Shown one piece after another: positions 5,939 through 8,624 of a stretch of 8,624 nucleotides of DNA. The DNA lies in NCBI GenBank assembly GCA_900551715.1, contig URXG01000083.1, positions 1 through 8,624 on the forward strand. Reading direction: 5' to 3'. The position numbers and the translations under genes are program-made. The notes beneath the pieces were generated by a model. The model made no database searches. It worked only from the letters and a program-made list of their open reading frames with translations, and was not told where the DNA came from. Within the stretch, counting starts at the first letter, position 1. Every line of letters begins with the position of its first letter. The stretch comes from an uncultured Blautia sp. GTDB taxonomy: Bacteria; Bacillota; Clostridia; Lachnospirales; Lachnospiraceae.

Positions 5939-7616
5939 TGTTCTTCATATCCTCCTCGTCAAAAACATCATCAAGATTAGCACCTGCAGGTACCATTGGG
6001 AATACGCTGAGATCCTGATCGATCCAGCAGTCAAGTACTACAGTTCCGTCACTGTTAAGTGCTTCCTTCAGCACTGGTTCGACTTCTTCCATCTTTGTGA
6101 TACGGATGGCTTTGGCTCCCATACCTTCTGCGATCTTCACAAAATCCACTGCATCGTCCAGAACTGTATGTGAGTATCTCTGTCCATAAAATAAGGTCTG
6201 CCACTGACGCACCATCCCAAGTACATGGTTGTTCATGACAATCTGTATTAATGGTTTCCGGCAGCGCACTGCAGTAGCAATCTCATTCATGTTCATTCGG
6301 AAACAGCCGTCTCCACCAATATTGACAACAATCTTATCCGGACGTCCCATCTTGGCTCCGATAGCGGCTCCGAGTCCGTATCCCATAGTTCCAAGACCTC
6401 CTGAAGTAAGGAATGTCCTTGGCTCTTTATATTTATAATACTGGGCTGCCCACATCTGATGCTGTCCTACATCTGTGGAAATGATTGCTTCTCCATTGGT
6501 AAGCTCATAAAGCTTTTCAATGATGTAAGGTCCTGTCAGCTGACCGTGATCATAAGAAAGTGGATATTTTGCTTTCATCTCCTGAATATGCTCGATCCAC
6601 TCAGGATGTGGAATATCCTCCGGAAGTTTCTCAAGAATACGGCGAAGGGATTCTCTTACATCTCCTACAATAGAGGCATCTACCTGAACGTTCTTATCGA
6701 TCTCAGCGGCATCTACATCCAGCTGAAGGATCTTTGCCTGTTTCGCAAATGTTTTGGCATTACCTGTGACACGATCGCTGAACCGGGCTCCCAGAACGAT
6801 CAGAAGATCGCACTGTGTTACACCCAGGTCAGATGTCTTGGTTCCATGCATTCCCAGCATACCTGTATAAAGAGGATCCTCACCGGAAAAAGCGCCTTTA
6901 CCCATAAGGCTGTCACAAACAGGAGCCTGAAGCTTATGTGCCAGTTCTGTGATCTCTTTGGATGCACCTGAGATCACACTTCCTCCTCCTACAAATATAT
7001 ATGGTTTTTTGGAAGCCCTGATCATCTCAACGGCTGTGTCAACGTCTTCTTTACGGATATTTTCGGTTTCCCGGTTGATGGTTGCCGGACGTCGTGGCGA
7101 ATACTCAAAGAGAGTTCCTGTCACATCCTTGGTCACATCTACAAGAACTGGCCCCGGACGACCGCTTTTTGCGATATAGAATGCGTTACGCAGGGTATCT
7201 GCCAGTTTGGTGATATCTTTTACAATGTAACTGTGTTTTGTTACAGGCATTACAATACCTGCAATATCTACTTCCTGGAAAGAATCTTTTCCCAGAAGTG
7301 CGTTTCCCACATTACACGTGATAGCCACTACTGGAACAGAATCCATATAAGCTGTAGCAATCCCTGTTACAAGGTTAGTAGCACCAGGTCCGGATGTCGC
7401 AAAGCAGACACCGACTTTGCCGGTGGCTCTTGCATATCCGTCTGCTGCATGAGATGCTCCCTGCTCATGAGATGTCAGAACATGGGTGATCTCATCTTTA
7501 TGTTTATAAAGAGCATCATAAACATTCAGTATTGCTCCGCCTGGATAACCGAAAACTGTATCCACGCCCTGCTCTTTGAGACATTCTATAATGATCTCTG
7601 CACCTGTAAGCTGCAT
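5922..7616 (-). CDS. ilvB: Acetolactate synthase, large (catalytic) subunit
   Basis: The enzyme condenses two pyruvates to acetolactate, or pyruvate with 2-oxobutyrate, using ThDP, Mg and FAD (EC 2.2.1.6). This is the first common step of valine, leucine and isoleucine synthesis. Using the ATG at 7616 it has 564 aa and begins MQLTGAEI, as relatives do. An AAGGAGG site eight bases upstream supports this start. A longer reading from 7652 would add 12 unlikely residues and overlap ilvD. Catalytic Glu51 (HEQGASHAADG) follows GYPGGA, and the ThDP/Mg motif runs from GDG (435-437, Mg ligand Asp436) to NN (462-463). Trp472 in VRQWQ marks a biosynthetic FAD-type enzyme rather than the catabolic AlsS type. 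The regulatory subunit ilvN is not next to it: serC follows directly. Confidence 0.94.
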   Translation of the reverse strand: MQLTGAEIIIECLKEQGVDTVFGYPGGAILNVYDALYKHKDEITHVLTSHEQGASHAADGYARATGKVGVCFATSGPGATNLVTGIATAYMDSVPVVAITCNVGNALLGKDSFQEVDIAGIVMPVTKHSYIVKDITKLADTLRNAFYIAKSGRPGPVLVDVTKDVTGTLFEYSPRRPATINRETENIRKEDVDTAVEMIRASKKPYIFVGGGSVISGASKEITELAHKLQAPVCDSLMGKGAFSGEDPLYTGMLGMHGTKTSDLGVTQCDLLIVLGARFSDRVTGNAKTFAKQAKILQLDVDAAEIDKNVQVDASIVGDVRESLRRILEKLPEDIPHPEWIEHIQEMKAKYPLSYDHGQLTGPYIIEKLYELTNGEAIISTDVGQHQMWAAQYYKYKEPRTFLTSGGLGTMGYGLGAAIGAKMGRPDKIVVNIGGDGCFRMNMNEIATAVRCRKPLIQIVMNNHVLGMVRQWQTLFYGQRYSHTVLDDAVDFVKIAEGMGAKAIRITKMEEVEPVLKEALNSDGTVVLDCWIDQDLSVFPMVPAGANLDDVFDEEDMKNNEQSV

Positions 7617-7624
7617 GGTTCGTT

Positions 7625-7631
7625 CCTCCTT
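7625..7631 (-). promoter_or_regulatory. Ribosome binding site that fixes the ilvB start
   Basis: AAGGAGG on the minus strand lies in the 13-base gap between the ilvD stop codon and the ilvB ATG at 7616, at an ideal 8-base spacing. The competing upstream ATG at 7652 lies inside the end of ilvD, and the 16S-complementary site lies downstream of it, so it cannot serve that start. Confidence 0.85.
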
Positions 7632-8624
7632 AATTTGCCTTTGGTACTTCAAGGATAGCTCCTCTGTTTCCTGATGTTACCATTGCAGCATATCTTGCAA
7701 GATATCCTGTTGTTACCTTAGGTTCACGAGGCTGCCATTTTTCTTTTCTTGTTTTCAGTTCTTCATCAGAAACTTTGACTTCCAGTTTCAGATTTGGAAT
7801 ATCAATGCTGATGATATCACCTTCTTCAACCAATGCGATAGGTCCGCCTACTGCTGCTTCCGGTGAAACATGTCCGATAGAAGCACCTCTGGAAGCGCCG
7901 CTAAAACGTCCGTCTGTGATCAGTGCTACAGAAGATCCAAGTCCCATTCCTGCAATCGCAGATGTAGGATTCAGCATTTCTCTCATTCCAGGACCGCCCT
8001 TTGGTCCTTCATAACGGATCACCACTACGTCTCCTGCAACGATCTTGCCGCCTTTGATGGCTGCAATAGCATCTTCTTCACATTCAAAAACTCTTGCCGG
8101 TCCTTCATGAACCATCATTTCCGGAACTACAGCAGAACGTTTTACAACACCACCGTCCGGTGCAAGGTTACCTTTCAGTACTGCAAGACCACCTGTCTGG
8201 CTGTAAGGATTATCCAGTGGACGGATAACTTCTGGATTCAGGTTGACACAGTCTTTGATGTTCTCGCCAACAGTCTTGCCTGTTACTGTCATACATTCTG
8301 TATGGAGAAGTCCTTTTTTGTTCAGTTCATTCATAACAGCGTAAACACCGCCTGCTTCGTTCAGATCCTCCATGTATGTTGGACCTGCCGGTGCCAGATG
8401 GCACAGGTTCGGAGTCTTTTCGCTGATCTCATTTGCAAAGCTGATATCAAAATCCATTCCGATCTCATGAGCAATTGCAGGCAGATGAAGCATACTGTTG
8501 GTAGAACAGCCAAGTGCCATATCTACGGTCAGTGCATTAAGAATTGCTTCTTTTGTCATGATATCTCTTGGACGGATGTTTCTGCGGTACATTTCCATAA
8601 CCTGCATACCTGCATGTTTTGCAA
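7630..8624 (-). CDS. ilvD: Dihydroxy-acid dehydratase, C-terminal part (5' end beyond window)
   Basis: The frame is open to the right edge and reads AKHAGMQVMEMYRRN before the first internal Met, so the gene continues outside the window. The Met codon ending at 8607 is not the start. About 331 residues are present, and the family has about 550-560, so roughly 220 N-terminal residues are missing. The enzyme dehydrates dihydroxy-isovalerate and dihydroxy-methylvalerate to the matching keto acids (EC 4.2.1.9) with an Fe-S cluster. One cluster cysteine is visible in DMALGCSTN (codon at 8506-8508). The C-terminal landmark DGRFSGASRGASIGHVSPEA (about 7860-7920) contains the proposed catalytic serine. 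It ends 13 bases before ilvB and is the most upstream operon gene visible. Interruption is by the window edge, not by mutation. Confidence 0.96.
   Translation of the reverse strand, partial: AKHAGMQVMEMYRRNIRPRDIMTKEAILNALTVDMALGCSTNSMLHLPAIAHEIGMDFDISFANEISEKTPNLCHLAPAGPTYMEDLNEAGGVYAVMNELNKKGLLHTECMTVTGKTVGENIKDCVNLNPEVIRPLDNPYSQTGGLAVLKGNLAPDGGVVKRSAVVPEMMVHEGPARVFECEEDAIAAIKGGKIVAGDVVVIRYEGPKGGPGMREMLNPTSAIAGMGLGSSVALITDGRFSGASRGASIGHVSPEAAVGGPIALVEEGDIISIDIPNLKLEVKVSDEELKTRKEKWQPREPKVTTGYLARYAAMVTSGNRGAILEVPKAN

Noticed and set aside
7617..7652. N-terminal extension of ilvB from the ATG at 7652
   Set aside because: The added 12 residues (MKYQRQIKEERT) are unlike the family and overlap ilvD, and the strong AAGGAGG lies between this ATG and the one at 7616.
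7630..8607. ilvD as a complete short gene or pseudogene starting at 8607
   Set aside because: The conserved family sequence (AKHAG) continues in frame upstream of that Met to the window edge, so it is a gene cut by the window.
1..8624. CRISPR array, insertion sequence, prophage or toxin-antitoxin genes
   Set aside because: No spaced direct repeats, transposase motifs, terminal inverted repeats or phage-like proteins were seen; nearly all the window is coding for metabolic genes.

Overview
The window looks like chromosome of a low-to-mid GC anaerobic Firmicute, most likely a gut Lachnospiraceae member (Blautia/Ruminococcus/Dorea-like). This is judged from protein flavour, codon use, strong AGGAGG-type ribosome binding sites and T-rich intergenic DNA; no database search was possible, so the genus is a guess.

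Layout, left to right. (1) The 5' 50 bases of a tRNA-Thr gene (anticodon CGU) lie on the minus strand and run off the left edge, with their own promoter at 71-98. (2) A GlgB-like 747-residue protein is encoded on the minus strand (135-2378). It has the full branching-enzyme domain order, but several catalytic positions are changed and it ends in a 52-residue Lys/Arg/Ala-rich, histone-H1-like tail. (3) A 220-bp divergent intergenic region holds a promoter, a small palindrome over the -35 element and a leader hairpin. (4) A PfkB-family fructokinase lies on the plus strand (2599-3570). (5) A long, branched bidirectional terminator (3592-3645) separates it from the convergent block. (6) A tightly packed minus-strand amino-acid operon follows, in transcription order ilvD (5' end beyond the right edge), ilvB, serC, serA, with gaps or overlaps of 13 bp gap, 17 bp overlap and 1 bp overlap.

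How the genes work together. SerA and SerC make phosphoserine from 3-phosphoglycerate. IlvB and IlvD supply the first and third steps of branched-chain amino-acid synthesis. Together they form one transcription unit joining serine and BCAA production; ilvN and ilvC are not in the window. Fructokinase and the GlgB-like gene share a control region and both concern carbohydrate entry or storage.

The most interesting object is the GlgB-like protein. The nucleophile Asp is kept, but by direct alignment to remembered E. coli GlgB the acid/base Glu is Gln, the region IV His-Asp pair is Lys-Arg, and the WGYQ and GNEF motifs are gone. It may be a catalytically dead glycogen-binding protein with a polyanion-binding tail. 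That function is inference, but the residue changes are read directly from the sequence. The other genes are ordinary housekeeping genes. No mobile element, CRISPR array or phage gene was seen.
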